Assembly: GCA_037953745.1 (NCBI GenBank)
Contig: JBAKBP010000711.1
Coordinates: forward strand, 1-64,000
Length of the DNA stretch: 64,000 nt
DNA from: Lithodes maja
Taxonomy: Eukaryota > Arthropoda > Malacostraca > Decapoda > Lithodidae
Direction of reading: 5' to 3'
Shown: piece after piece, positions 1-10,843 of the stretch
Layout: each line of letters starts with the position of its first letter
Numbering within the stretch: the stretch's first letter is position 1
Position numbers and translations under genes: made by a program
The notes under the pieces: model-generated
Database searches by the model: none
The model's input: only the letters and a program-made list of their open reading frames with translations
What the model was told of the DNA's origin: nothing

Positions 1-468
1 GGGAGTCTAGCGTCTCATTGCCAGTGGGTACAGATCTTCAAGGCTGTTGCTACAGCACTAGATGAGCTCCACGGTGCAGGTCTAAGCCATAATGATTTTA
101 AAGAGGATAATGTGTTGATCGATGTTGCTGAGGCCCGAGCCCATATCATCGACCTGGGAATTAGCTGCCCAATGGGCCAGTCACCAACATCTTTCCAAAA
201 CAAGAATGCTGATAACCACAAACTCTTCCCATTCTACGACTATGGCCTATGGTGTGGGGGAGTCTCTCAGCCACACTGTGATACATTTTCTCTCGGCTAC
301 ATAATGAAATATGCCCTAGAGTATGTGGCCTCAGTCGGAGCTTTCTCGGTTGACGATGAGCTTGTAGCTCTTTGTGACAGGATGATGAGTACTGATGTTG
401 CCGCTCGGCCATCTATGTTGCAGGTGGTGGGATCGCTTGACAATCATCTTGCTGCCACCGAGTCATGA
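1..468 (+). CDS. Protein-kinase-like gene, C-terminal part (left copy)
   Basis: The reading frame is open from base 1 to the TGA at 466-468, so the gene begins upstream of the window. Visible kinase motifs are the catalytic loop HNDFKEDNVL (HRD replaced by HND), DLG in place of DFG, a subdomain IX-like DTFSLG, and a C-lobe arginine in AARPSM. It is nearly identical to 4139-4606; one difference is A to P beside the DLG strand. The gene has no introns. The presence of D, N and D at the expected catalytic places suggests it once encoded an active Ser/Thr-type kinase, but substrate and role are unknown. The homologous complete copy at 3833 is frameshifted. Whether this copy's N-terminal part is intact cannot be seen. 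Confidence 0.7.
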   Translation, partial: GSLASHCQWVQIFKAVATALDELHGAGLSHNDFKEDNVLIDVAEARAHIIDLGISCPMGQSPTSFQNKNADNHKLFPFYDYGLWCGGVSQPHCDTFSLGYIMKYALEYVASVGAFSVDDELVALCDRMMSTDVAARPSMLQVVGSLDNHLAATES

Positions 469-762
469 TAGCTGATAAAGCTAGGGAGTTTCGTGAGCTT
501 ATTCTCTTTCTTTTTATCCGTGTTATTTTATGTTTCTTTACTTCACCACTGCTTATTTATTCGAAATTGAGTGACTATTACGGATTTCCTATTAAATAAC
601 TAACAAGTATCTACTGCTTGTTACTTACTAGATAGGGAATATGTAATTGTTACTTGTTTCGTATTCAAAAACATATACTGTATATACTCGTAAAAAATTA
701 AACCCCCGCAGATCACGTTATCCGAATGCTGTTCTCTGCAGAGCTCCAGATAGAGTTCTTAA

Positions 763-856
763 CCCTTTCTGTACCGGCAATGTCTTTTTATTCTTTTTCT
801 AGCTTTATTTAGAAGATTTTGTGCAGCTTAAGAAGGATCTGTGGTAGTACAAAGGG
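763..856. mobile_element. Short TTAA-flanked mini-element (piggyBac-like ends)
   Basis: A 94 bp segment is bounded by TTAA at 759-762 and 857-860. It starts CCCTTTCTGTAC and ends GTAGTACAAAGGG, giving short imperfect inverted ends. TTAA duplication with CCC/GGG ends is the hallmark of piggyBac-type insertion. There is no coding capacity. The duplicate copy is at 4901-4994. Confidence 0.55.
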
Positions 857-1109
857 TTAAGTGAGATAGTTCGAAGGCCCCTTTTTAACTGAACACAATC
901 GTCTATTAATAGCCAGATAATAGTTAAAAAGATGTCGCCGGTTCAGAATGGGTTAAGCCCAGAGCAAGCCAGTGCAAAATCGCCAGGTAAAAGAATTGTA
1001 TTACGCTCTGGCTCTTGCTTATTCATTAAAATGAGCAGGGAATAAAGGTAATTTCAGACCAATTTGCCCACTCCACAGGTGTTAAGAGGGGAAGGGTCTA
1101 TTTATTCAT

Positions 1110-1615
1110 TTATTTATTATGCTTGTGCTTCCTCCCTAGACCTCCGCCAAGCTTATAATGATATCCCCAATATTCTTCTTCTAGATAAATTTGTACATGT
1201 GTCTCTTTTTTTTCTTAAGGTCTCTCTTGGAAAGATCATATTACCACTCTTGCTAAAACAGCTTCCCAGAAGCTGGGTGTCCTCAACTGGCTCCGGGGGT
1301 TCTTTACCCCTGTGCAGTTTCTTTCTCTGTACAGAGGTACAGTGCATCAATGTATTGAGTATTGTTCACACGTGTAGGGAGGACCCTCTCACACAGCACT
1401 TCTAGACACAGTAGAAAAGAAAGCCTTCCATCTCATTAACTCATGTCCACTCACCAACTCTTTGCAATCTCTCTCTCTCCGCCGCAATGTTGCATCTCTC
1501 TCACTATTCTACCGCTATTACAATAATCAGTGTTCCTCAGAACTCTCTCAGTGTATACCACCTCTAACCTACCATCAGGCTAGTTTCCGATACCAGTGTG
1601 AATTATTACAGACAG
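1110..1615 (+). mobile_element. LINE-B 3' fragment (RT C-terminal region)
   Basis: Translation gives the end of a non-LTR retrotransposon polymerase: CIEYCSHVWGG, KAFHLINSCPLTNSLQSL, SLRRNVASLSLFYRYYNN and CSSELSQCIPP. The same peptide blocks occur in the LINE-B copies at 25576-25986 and 33029-33320. This copy is 5'-truncated and frameshifted. Upstream, 469-1109 holds kinase 3' flank and the mini-element only. Confidence 0.75.
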
Positions 1616-1679
1616 GTTAGCAGAACAAAAGTTGATCATCGAATGTTGACTATAAAAGCTCTCGTTTGATACCGGCTTA

Positions 1680-2475
1680 AGGGGAGATGGGTAACTTTTC
1701 TGGTCCCCCTTCATCCTCATGTTTTCAAATTATAAGACGTTTGGCCCATTAGTTTAGTGATTTTAAGACCTGTCGCCCCATTTATTTGTCAATATTAAGA
1801 TTTCTCGTGTCATTTAGGTGTTGATTTTGTTCCTGGCGAGCGATAGCGAGCATGTAATTTAAGAGGAACCGGCCTTTGGCCGGGAAATTTTTCTATCTAA
1901 AAATGTAAACATTTATCTTGAAGGAGGGTCTTGGGAGGGTGTTTTTTTTAAGCTTGATGGATATCGAGGGAGGAAACTAAAACAATAATATAAAGATACA
2001 TAAATGAGCAGATAAAAACACCCATACCCCTTATCAGTCGGTTATATTTCAGTTGCCAGTAAATTGAATATGTTAGTAGCTGATGTCTTGATAATTACTG
2101 GACAATTATGAAACTACAACTGTCTCTGTCTCCTAAGAATACCAAGTTTTCATAATTGGCAATATATTTCACCACAGTCTCGTCGTAAAGGGAGATGGGT
2201 TGTTTTTCTGGCCCATCTTCTTCCTCTTATTTAACCCCATTAGTTTTCAGACGTTCGACCCATTAGTTTGTCGATTTTAAAACCTTTCGTCCAATTAGCG
2301 AGCCTGTAATTTTTAGAGAAACCGGCCTTCGGCTGGAAAATATTTCTAGCGAAAATGTACACATTTATCTTGAAGGGGGATCTAAGGAGTGTTTTTTTTT
2401 TTTTAAGGTTAATGAAAGTCTAGCAAGGAAACTAAAAAAATAAATGAATATATGAATAAATGAACCCCCAAAAAA
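1680..2475. repeat. Two direct copies of a ~300 bp dispersed repeat
   Basis: Bases 1680-1990 and 2180-2475 share an ordered set of blocks: GGGAGATGGGT, a CCCATTAG segment, the motif CCGGCCTTTGGCCGG (CCGGCCTTCGGCTGG in the second copy), ATTTATCTTGAAGG and a T-run followed by an A-rich tail. They look like two insertions of one family in the same orientation. Both are repeated at 5820-6615 by the tandem duplication. There is no coding sequence. Confidence 0.55.
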
Positions 2476-2579
2476 ATAATCACTGTCCCCTTAATAGCTA
2501 TAAGTAAATAAGGGGAGGACATTCCAGTTTCCCGCCAGCTGAGAAGAAACCGAGTATAGTATATTCCAGAGGTTTAAGC

Positions 2580-2900
2580 CTAAAGCCTAGTTCACACATA
2601 CAGGAGTGTGAGCTAGAGTCACCACGAGTGGGGCAAAATTTGGACTCGCGCACCTACTCGCGGTAAAAATCGATGACTCCTAGTGACTCTAGCGACTACT
2701 GTTTGACTCCCGGCCCAGTCGCAGTGGGTCCCCCATGTCTGGCAAAACTTCACCCCTGCACGAAATTTGGACCGCGAGTCCGACAACTCTCAGTGACTCC
2801 CAATGACTCCTTGTGACTATAAGTGACTCTAAGTGACTCTAAGTGACTCATAACTACTCGTAAATGACTCATGAACACTCACAGCAACTCGCAATTACAT
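2580..2900. repeat. GACTC-rich element fragment
   Basis: The segment starts with GTTCACACATACAGGAGTGTG, close to the terminus of the intact element at 61662. It then has a dense series of GTGACTC, GCGACT and AACTC motifs. The opposite terminus is missing. The duplicate copy is at 6720-7035. Beyond it, 2900-3350 is AT-rich with short (ATCT) runs. Confidence 0.55.
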
Positions 2901-3354
2901 AAATTTAATATTAAAATGTCAAAGATCATACCTAACTAAAATATAACTTGAGAAATGATACAAGAATCATAGAAAATTAGTAATAACAAAATATAACAAA
3001 TATACCAATATAAATAATGTACAGTCAGGTCTCGATATGTTATTAATGCATCAAATGTTTGTCTGTCTATCTATCTAATGCATCTATCTCCCTTATACAT
3101 ATATACAGTATAACTATGTCTTATTTTTAATTTTTTTTATCTATGAATCATTTCTAATGGGATGGCATTGGAAAATATAATATCCTTCCAGCAAACAAAA
3201 TAATAAAATGAAAAAGAGTCAATAAAAATGTATCCTTTGTCTTTTCAGAAACTTAAGGCCGTCGCATTTATGTTCGCACTTTATCAATCGCTTGGACCTA
3301 GCTAGTAACTCTCTGTCTATCTATCTATCTAATGAATCTATCTATCTCCCTTAA

Positions 3355-3772
3355 CCCGGGAACTGCGGGGAGACTCTTAAGAGTTCCCCCGGCGGACTGC
3401 GGGGAGACTCTTATGAGTGAGTGAAAAACAAAATCAACTTTTGACATCGAAAACAAAAAAAATATTTTTATTTTTTTATTTTTTTATTTTTTTTTGGCCC
3501 CTGGGCCATGCAAAATCTCAGTCCTCTACCTCCCCTCCTTCCCCACTTTCCTCCTCTCCTTCAGTTATCACCTATTTTCCCTGTTATTCCCTTATTCTGA
3601 GGTATATTTTCGTGCTAACATTAGCGAGTTGCAAGCAGGGTGTTGTCATCACTGATGGCAAGCGAGTGCAAGAGAGAGAGAGAGAGTATCGATCGACTGT
3701 GTCTCAGTGGCCTTGGGGGAAATTGGCGGGAAAGCAGATTGCCTCACCCATACATTATACAACTCGCGGGCA
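3355..3772. mobile_element. TTAA-flanked element, left part only
   Basis: After TTAA (3351-3354) the element starts CCCGGGAACTGCGGGG and matches 7493-7914. It stops at the duplication junction and has no right end. It contains ACTCTTAAGAGT palindromes, a GGCCCC block after a T-rich run and a pyrimidine-rich block. Confidence 0.6.
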
Positions 3773-3783
3773 TACATATCACA

Positions 3784-3814
3784 GCATAGACTACAGTAGA
3801 TCTGTAGTCTATGC
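3784..3814. repeat. Perfect 13 bp inverted repeat at duplication junction
   Basis: GCATAGACTACAG, a 5 base spacer, then CTGTAGTCTATGC. It lies 12 bases after the duplication junction and 19 bases before the kinase start codon. It could be a relic of the rearrangement, an element end, or an operator-like site. Confidence 0.6.
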
Positions 3815-3832
3815 ACATGTTTATAATACAAA

Positions 3833-4606
3833 AATGACCTGGCACGACAAAATTGTTACCAGCGATTACATCAAGGCCAATACCAAGATCACACAAAACC
3901 TAGGAGAGGGAACCTATGTTAAGGTGTATTTGGTAGAGTACCAGGGGGGTGTGGCTTGTCTCAAGATTGGTAAGAATGGCCCCCGACAGGCAGAAGACTT
4001 TCTGGATGAGGCCAGAGCATGGTGGAGAAGGCCGATGGTGCAGGTGGGGTGCCAAAATTGCTGTTGATTGCTTCTGATAAGCCTGGTATGGTAACTACCT
4101 ACTGCCCCCACCCTTCACTGTATGACCTCATGAGCAACGGGAGTCTAGCGTCTCATTGCCAGTGGGTACAGATCTTCAAGGCTGTTGCTACAGCACTAGA
4201 TGAGCTCCACGGTGCAGGTCTAAGCCATAATGATTTTAAAGAGGATAATGTGTTGATCGATGTTGCTGAGCCCCGAGCCCATATCATCGACCTGGGAATT
4301 AGCTGCCCAATGGGCCAGTCACCAACATCTTTCCAAAACAAGAATGCTGATAACCACAAACTCTTCCCATTCTACGACTATGGCCTATGGTGTGGGGGAG
4401 TCTCTCAGCCACACTGTGATACATTTTCTCTCGGCTACATAATGAAATATGCCCTAGAGTATGTGGCCTCAGTCGGAGCTTTCTCGGTTGACGATGAGCT
4501 TGTAGCTCTTTGTGACAGGATGATGAGTACTGATGTTGCCGCTCGGCCATCTATGTTGCAGGTGGTGGGATCGCTTGACAATCATCTTGCTGCCACCGAG
4601 TCATGA
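3833..4606 (+). pseudogene. Protein-kinase-like gene, complete copy with frameshift
   Basis: The start is the ATG at 3833 (MTWHDKIVTSDYIK). The N-lobe has a glycine loop GEGTYVKVYLVEY and the lysine strand GVACLKIGK. The frame breaks at about 4016-4018, where one base is missing: DEARA should continue as MVEKADGAGGVPKLLL, which lies in the next frame and runs open to the TGA at 4604-4606. The remainder has HNDFKEDNVL, DLG, DTFSLG and a C-terminal AARPSM block, about 257 codons in all, short for a kinase but covering both lobes. There are no introns. The family is not one I can name; a transposon-borne or retrocopied origin is possible. The deletion could also be a sequencing error. Confidence 0.72.
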
Positions 4607-4900
4607 TAGCTGATAAAGCTAGGGAGTTTCGTGAGCTTATTCTCTTTCTTTTTATCCGTGTTATTTTATGTTTCTTTACTTCACCACTGCTTATTTATTC
4701 GAAATTGAGTGACTATTACGGATTTCCTATTAAATAACTAACAAGTATCTACTGCTTGTTACTTACTAGATAGGGAATATGTAATTGTTACTTGTTTCGT
4801 ATTCAAAAACATATACTGTATATACTCGTAAAAAATTAAACCCCCGCAGATCACGTTATCCGAATGCTGTTCTCTGCAGAGCTCCAGATAGAGTTGTTAA

Positions 4901-4994
4901 CCCTTTCTGTACCGGCAATGTCTTTTTATTCTTTTTCTAGCTTTATTTAGAAGATTTTGTGCAGCTTAAGAAGGATCTGTGGTAGTACAAAGGG
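4901..4994. mobile_element. Short TTAA-flanked mini-element, duplicated copy
   Basis: This is the second copy of the 94 bp element at 763-856, carried by the tandem duplication. TTAA flanks lie at 4897-4900 and 4995-4998. A C-to-G difference lies just outside the left flank. Confidence 0.55.
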
Positions 4995-5249
4995 TTAAGT
5001 GAGATAGTTCGAAGGCCCCTTTTTAACTGAACACAATCGTCTATTAATAGCCAGATAATAGTTAAAAAGATGTCGCTGGTTCAGAATGGGTTAAGCCCAG
5101 AGCAAGCCAGTGCAAAATCGCCAGGTAAAAGAATTGTATTACGCTCTGGCTCTTGCTTATTCATTAAAATGAGCAGGGAATAAAGGTAATTTCAGACCAA
5201 TTTGCCCGCTCCACAGGTGTTAAGAGGGGAAGGGTCTATTTATTCATTT

Positions 5250-5755
5250 ATTTATTATGCTTGTGCTTCCTCCCTAGACCTCCGCCAAGCTTATAATGAT
5301 ATCCCCAATATTCTTCTTCTAGATAAATTTGTACATTTGTCTCTTTTTTTTTCTTAAGGTCTCTCTTGGAAAGATCATATTACCACTCTTGCTAAAACAG
5401 CTTCCCAGAAGCTGGGTGTCCTCAACTGGCTCCGGGGGTTCTTTACCCCTGTGCAGCTTCTTTCTCTGTACAGAGGTACAGTGCATCAATGTATTGAGTA
5501 TTGTTCACACGTGTGGGGAGGACCCTCTCACACAGCACTTCTAGACACAGTAGAAAAGAAAGCCTTCCATCTCATTAACTCATGTCCACTCACCAACTCT
5601 TTGCAATCTCTCTCTCTCCGCCGCAATGTTGCATCTCTCTCACTATTCTACCGCTATTACAATAATCAGTGTTCCTCAGAACTCTCTCAGTGTATACCAC
5701 CTCTAACCTACCATCAGGCTAGTTTCCGATACCAGTGTGAATTATTACAGACAGG
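5250..5755 (+). mobile_element. LINE-B 3' fragment, duplicated copy
   Basis: This is the second copy of the 1110-1615 fragment, carried by the tandem duplication. One frame (5451-5759) stays open through the CIEYCSHVWGG to CSSELSQCIPP block because it lacks a change seen in the left copy. It is a remnant and not a functional gene. Confidence 0.75.
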
Positions 5756-6719
5756 TTAGCAGAACAAAAGTTGATCATCGAATGTTGACTATAAAAGCTC
5801 TCGTTTGATACCGGCTTAAGGGGAGATGGGTAACTTTTCTGGTCCCCCTTCATCCTCATGTTTTCAAATTATAAGACGTTTGGCCCATTAGTTTGGTGAT
5901 TTTAAGACCTGTCGCCCCATTTATTTGTCAATATTAAGATTTCTCGTGTCATTTAGGTGTTGATTTTGTTCCTGGCGAGCGATAGCGAGCATGTAATTTA
6001 AGAGGAACCGGCCTTTGGCCGGGAAATTTTTCTATCTAAAAATGTAAACATTTATCTTGAAGGAGGGTCTTGGGAGGGTGTTTTTTTTAAGCTTGATGGA
6101 TATCGAGGGAGGAAACTAAAACAATAATATAAAGATACATAAATGAGCAGATAAAAACACCCATACCCCTTATCAGTCGGTTATATTTCAGTTGCCAGTA
6201 AATTGAATCTGTTAGTAGCTGATGTCTTGATAATTACTGGACAATTATGAAACTACAACTGTCTCTGTCTCCTAAGAATACCAAGTTTTCATAATTGGCA
6301 ATATATTTCACCACAGTCTCGTCGTAAAGGGAGATGGGTTGTTTTTCTGGCCCATCTTCTTCCTCTTATTTAACCCCATTAGTTTTCAGACGTTCGACCC
6401 ATTAGTTTGTCGATTTTAAAACCTTTCGTCCAATTAGCGAGCCTGTAATTTTTAGAGAAACCGGCCTTCGGCTGGAAAATATTTCTAGCGAAAATGTACA
6501 CATTTATCTTGAAGGGGGATCTAAGGAGTGTTTTTTTTTTTTAAGGTTAATGAAAGTCTAGCAAGGAAACTAAAAAAATAAATGAATATATGAATAAATG
6601 AACTCCCAAAAAAATAATCACTGTCCCCTTAATAGCTATAAGTAAATAAGGGGAGGACATTCCAGTTTCCCGCCAGCTGAGAAGAAACCGAGTATAGTAT
6701 ATTCCAGAGGTTTAAGCCT

Positions 6720-7035
6720 AAAGCCTAGTTCACACATACAGGAGTGTGAGCTAGAGTCACCACGAGTGGGGCAAAATTTGGACTCGCGCACCTACTCGAG
6801 GTAAAAATCGATGACTCCTAGTGACTCTAGCGACTACTGTTTGACTCCCGGCCCAGTCGCAGTGGGTCCCCCATGTCTGGCAAAACTTCACCCCTGCACG
6901 AAATTTGGACCGCGAGTCCGACAACTCTCAGTGACTCCCAATGACTCCTTGTGACTATAAGTGACTCTAAGTGACTCTAAGTGACTCATAACTACTCGTA
7001 AATGACTCATGAACACTCACAGCAACTCGCAATTA
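6720..7035. repeat. GACTC-rich element fragment, duplicated copy
   Basis: Second copy of 2580-2900 within the tandem duplication, with only isolated differences such as CTACTCGCGG against CTACTCGAGG. Confidence 0.55.
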
Positions 7036-7492
7036 CATAAATTTAATATTAAAATGTCAAAGATCATACCTAACTAAAATATAACTTGAGAAATGATACA
7101 AGAATCATAGAAAATTAGTAATAACAAAATATAACAAATATACCAATATAAATAATGTACAGTCAGGTCTCGATATGTTATTAATGCATCAAATGTTTGT
7201 CTGTCTATCTATCTAATGCATCTATCTCCCTTATACATATATACAGTATAACTATGTCTTATTTTTTATTTTTTTTATCTATGAATCATTTCTAATGGGA
7301 TGGCATTGGAAAATATAATATCCTTCCAGCAAACAAAATAATAAAATGAAAAAGAGTCAATAAAAATGTATCCTTTGTCTTTTCAGAAACTTAAGGCCGT
7401 CGCATTTATGTTCGCACTTTATCAATCGCTTGGACCTAGCTAGTAACTCTCTGTCTATCTATCTATCTAATGAATCTATCTATCTCCCTTAA

Positions 7493-8122
7493 CCCGGGAA
7501 CTGCAGGGAGACTCTTAAGAGTTCCCCCGGCGGACTGCGGGGAGACTCTTATGAGTGAGTGAAAAACAAAATCAACTTTTGACATCGAAAAAAAAAAAAA
7601 ATATATTTTTATTTTTTTATTTTTTTATTTTTTTTTTTTGGCCCCTGGGCCATGCAAAATCTCAGTCCTCTACCTCCCCTCCTTCCCCACTTTCCTCCTC
7701 TCCTTCAGTTATCACCTATTTTCCCTGTTATTCCCTTATTCTGAGGTATATTTTCGTGCTAACATTAGCGAGTTGCAAGCAGGGTGTTGTCATCACTGAT
7801 GGCAAGCGAGTGCAAGAGAGAGAGAGAGAGTATCGATCGACTGTGTCTCAGTGGCCTTGGGGGAAATTGGCGGGAAAGCAGATTGCCTCACCCATACATT
7901 ATACAACTCGCGGGCTATATCTCCGATTTTGACCATCCAAACGCTGTTTTCACTCGTTTTATTGTTGTTTCAGGTTAATACCTTTATAATCAACCCATAA
8001 TAGGTGCATATGGATAAGTATTAATGCTATTAATGGCACAATGAATATTTTAGTGATGGAAACACCTCAAATACGTCAGCACAGGGGGACGTTTCCAATT
8101 ACCCCCATGCGCACTTCAGAGG
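7493..8122. mobile_element. Complete TTAA-flanked 630 bp element
   Basis: It is bounded by TTAA at 7489-7492 and 8123-8126. It begins CCCGGGAACTGC and ends GCGCACTTCAGAGG, imperfect inverted ends. Its right half shares AATAGGTGCATATGGATAAG with the element at 35524-36133. No transposase is encoded, so it would depend on another element, likely piggyBac-like from the TTAA target. Confidence 0.6.
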
Positions 8123-8561
8123 TTAACGTAACTTTGTCATATTTGGTTGTTTTGTAATCTATGAATCATTTCTAATGCGATGGAATTGAAAAATATAATA
8201 TCCTTCCAGCACATAGGCTAGATAAAAAAGAAATAACAAAGAGACAACTAAAAATATTCCGTATCTTTCCCCAGATTGGTGGGGAACTAATTGGTTGGTG
8301 GTTCAACTAATTGGTGTGACAATCCGAGCGTGGAAGATTGCGTTTTATTTGACTTTTTCTTTTTCTTTTCTTTGTTTGTGCATGGTATATTTTGCCTTGA
8401 AAGTGTGTCTAAAAAAATGATGGGGGAAATATTTTAACATGTTTTTAATTTACATTTGTGTCACTTTTGTTGATTATGAGTTTTTGAGGAAAATTTTTTT
8501 TTTAATTCGATCATATTGGAAATGGTTCACAGATTATATAGACCAAATAACATAACTGTAG
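8123..8561. other. Non-coding stretch, nothing recognised
   Basis: AT-rich sequence without a plausible reading frame. A short piece near 8160-8250 resembles 3140-3240 (TCTATGAATCATTTCTAATG and a following TATAATATCCTTCCAGC block), so old repeat material is present. Confidence 0.5.
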
Positions 8562-8800
8562 GTGTGGCATGGGACAACGCATATATATCCGGGTGGATGG
8601 GACTCATTAGCCTTGTTCGGCAACACATCTAAGGGAGACAACCATTATAAAAATCCGGGTGGATGCGACTTGTCAGCCTTGGTCGGCAACCTGTCTAGGG
8701 GAGTAAGTCTGATACAAATCGGTACTGCTTACATAAGGGTGAAGCAGGTTAGTGGATGGACTAGCCGAACACCACTGTAGAAAAAATAGTGCTAAAAAGA
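8562..8800 (+). repeat. Dispersed repeat with two copies of a GGGTGGATG motif
   Basis: The block ATCCGGGTGGATG, GACT, AGCCTTG and TCGGCAAC occurs at about 8588-8624 and again at 8654-8690. It is followed by a segment coding VKQVSGWTSRTPL. The small open frame is probably a LINE leader or tail remnant; I cannot assign a family. Confidence 0.35.
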
Positions 8801-8934
8801 TACATAGAGGGCCTCGGAGACAGACGGGTCCTAAATTGAGTGGCAATCCTGTAAGTCGTTCAGTAAACTGGCATGGGTTGTCCAGCAATTGATAGATAGA
8901 TAGACAATGGGAGGCATTCCCGGCATACTCTCAA

Positions 8935-9025
8935 CACAATGTTCCAGCTCTCAGTGACTCGTGTCGTACTCTCAGTAACTCATAGCGACTCGTGTCTTAC
9001 TCGTGGTGACTCGTATCTCCTCCTA
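8935..9025. repeat. Short GACTC-rich fragment
   Basis: CTCAGTGACTCGTGTC, CTCAGTAACTC, GCGACTCGTG and GGTGACTCG follow one another, as in the elements at 2580 and 61662. It abuts the broken 3' end of CR1-C, so its insertion or a recombination there may have removed the rest of that LINE. Confidence 0.45.
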
Positions 9026-9046
9026 ATCCGAAAATTACCAAGGATT

Positions 9047-10459
9047 TGTTGAAGATCAGCGTAAGGGTTTTGGAGAGCTCGCCTTTAGTTTCTTTGAGAA
9101 CTCTAGGAGAAATTGTATCGGGTCCAGGTGGTTTGCTTTCATTAAGGTTATCTAAACATCTCAGTACCTCTGCCTCAGTAATGCTGATATTTCTAAGAAC
9201 TTCCAAATTGTTTGTCTGTACTTGCGGTACTGTAGGAATGTCACTTAGGTCTTCTGATGTAAAGACTGATGCAAAGAAGTTGTTGAGAGTATTACTCATT
9301 TTGGCATCTTCATTGGTAAAATCTCCCTTTTTATCTACCAAGGGTCCAATCGTTGAAGTCACCACTTTCTTCTTCCTGATGAAATTGTAGAATTCTTTTG
9401 TTTCGCAACATGTAACTTCAAAGTATTTTTACTTTGTTTAAATAATCTTTTGGATTTACGTCGTAGATCTCTGAAGGCCTGTCTATTTTCATCGTTATCG
9501 GAGGTTTGTAATCTCTCATGAGCATTCTTTTTAGTGAGTAGACATTCAGTTATTTCTCTATTCCACCATTTAGGTTTGTTATTATGTGCAGATCTTCTGT
9601 TTTTTTATGGTAAGCACTCGCGTACTGCGTTAGAGTAAATTTCCATGATTGGTTTATCTCATTATTGTTTAGAAAACCCCAATTGGCTTCTTTAAATTTT
9701 GTTCTGAGTTTTTGGAAATTTGCTCGCTTGAAATTTGGAACTTTCTCATTGCTGGTATTGAGTTTATTCTATTAAATGTCCTGAAAGTGATCGTACGGTG
9801 GTCACTATTGCAGAATTGATCACCAACAGTCACGTTATCGATCAAGTCTTCTTTTGTTGCAAGCACAAGGTCAAGAACATTATTACCGCAGGTTGGAGAT
9901 TGAACAAATTGATGAAGGGAGCTTTCTTGTAGGTTGGCATACAGATCGTGTCCGGAGTGTGAAGTAAGAGTGTCGACCCTCTTGGTCACTGGTAAATTAA
10001 AGTCGCCAAATAGTATAGTATCGTGTATGTTACTTATTTCTGCAATTGGCTCGTAAATTTCTTGGTCAGTTTGCACTGATTGGGCTGGGGGCCTGTATAT
10101 TAATGCTAGGATTATTTTTGTTCCTCTATTGTTTTTTATTAGCACATAATATAAATAAATATTTATTATTTGAGGTTTTGACAAGAGAATTGGGCTAAGA
10201 CTTTCTTTGATGAAAAATATTACGCCGCCTCCATTTTCATTAACTCTGCTTTTATCAAACATTACTGTACAATGTGTACATAGCTGGGAAGTGAAAACTC
10301 TGCTAAAAAGTCTCTGTCTTCCGTATTTAGCCAAGGTTCTGGTATGCCGATTATATCAACATTTTCTGTAAACACGAGTTCCTCAAGTTCTGAAAATTTA
10401 TTGCGTATACTTTGAGCGTTCACGTAGAAGACCTTTAGAGATGTGGTTCTTGATATCAT
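9047..10459 (-). pseudogene. CR1-C ORF2 fragment: endonuclease and RT start
   Basis: The frame 10459-10262 encodes LKVFYVNAQSIRNKFSELEE and IIGIPEPWLN, where CR1-A has ITESWLN. After a frameshift, 10334-9669 carries the endonuclease: GGGVIFFIKESL, LALIYRPPAQS, FGDFNLP and CNSDHRTI. After a damaged linker, 9365-9047 encodes VTSTIGPLVD, MSNTLNNFFASVFT and PPGPDTISPRVLKE, the entry to the RT domain. The E-to-P change at the endonuclease active-site block and the frameshifts make it non-functional. Confidence 0.78.
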
Positions 10460-10843
10460 TTGATGCTCGCCACATGCATTTGATGATTTTGCTTGTCTCG
10501 GGTTTGTTTTCCTTCTGATATTTAAGTTGTCCTCCCATTCTGATGACTGTTGGCCTCGTTTTTCTAATGAAGGTTCTTTACGGCATCATTCAGCAGACGG
10601 CCAAACCGGGCAGCTCCTACCGGGTTTAGGGGGACAAATGTTGATCGTGGTAGAAATTATCCCAAGTGTTGATGAAGCCGATGTTCTCTTCGCTGCAGAT
10701 GTTGGTGAGTTAACAATTTATATTCATGGCTGTGGACCAGAAGAGATTCTTTGTGTTAATATGAGGAATGATGACCGAAATGATGATCCTGCAAGATTTT
10801 ACCTGGTACGTCTTGATAGCTGCTTATATTTGTTCAAGAGTTC

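Larger units (their letters stand above)
1..3772 (+). repeat. Left copy of a 4.14 kb tandem duplication (partial)
   Basis: Bases 1-3772 match 4139-7914 almost base for base, with only scattered substitutions and homopolymer length changes. The unit carries the kinase gene, a TTAA mini-element, a LINE-B tail, two dispersed direct repeats, a GACTC-rich stretch and the left part of a TTAA-flanked element. The copy ends at 3772, where the sequence switches abruptly into the start of the next unit. The near identity implies a recent event, or gene conversion. Confidence 0.9.
3773..7914 (+). repeat. Right copy of the 4.14 kb tandem duplication
   Basis: This full unit begins 60 bases before the kinase start codon and ends within a TTAA-flanked element. 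Beyond 7914 that element continues normally to its right end, so 7914/7915 is the ancestral sequence and 3772/3773 is the novel junction made by the duplication. Unit length is about 4142 bp. Confidence 0.88.

Noticed and set aside
3833..4606. Kinase as part of an integrated large DNA virus
   Set aside because: No other virus-like gene lies beside it; the neighbours are LINE and TTAA-element debris.
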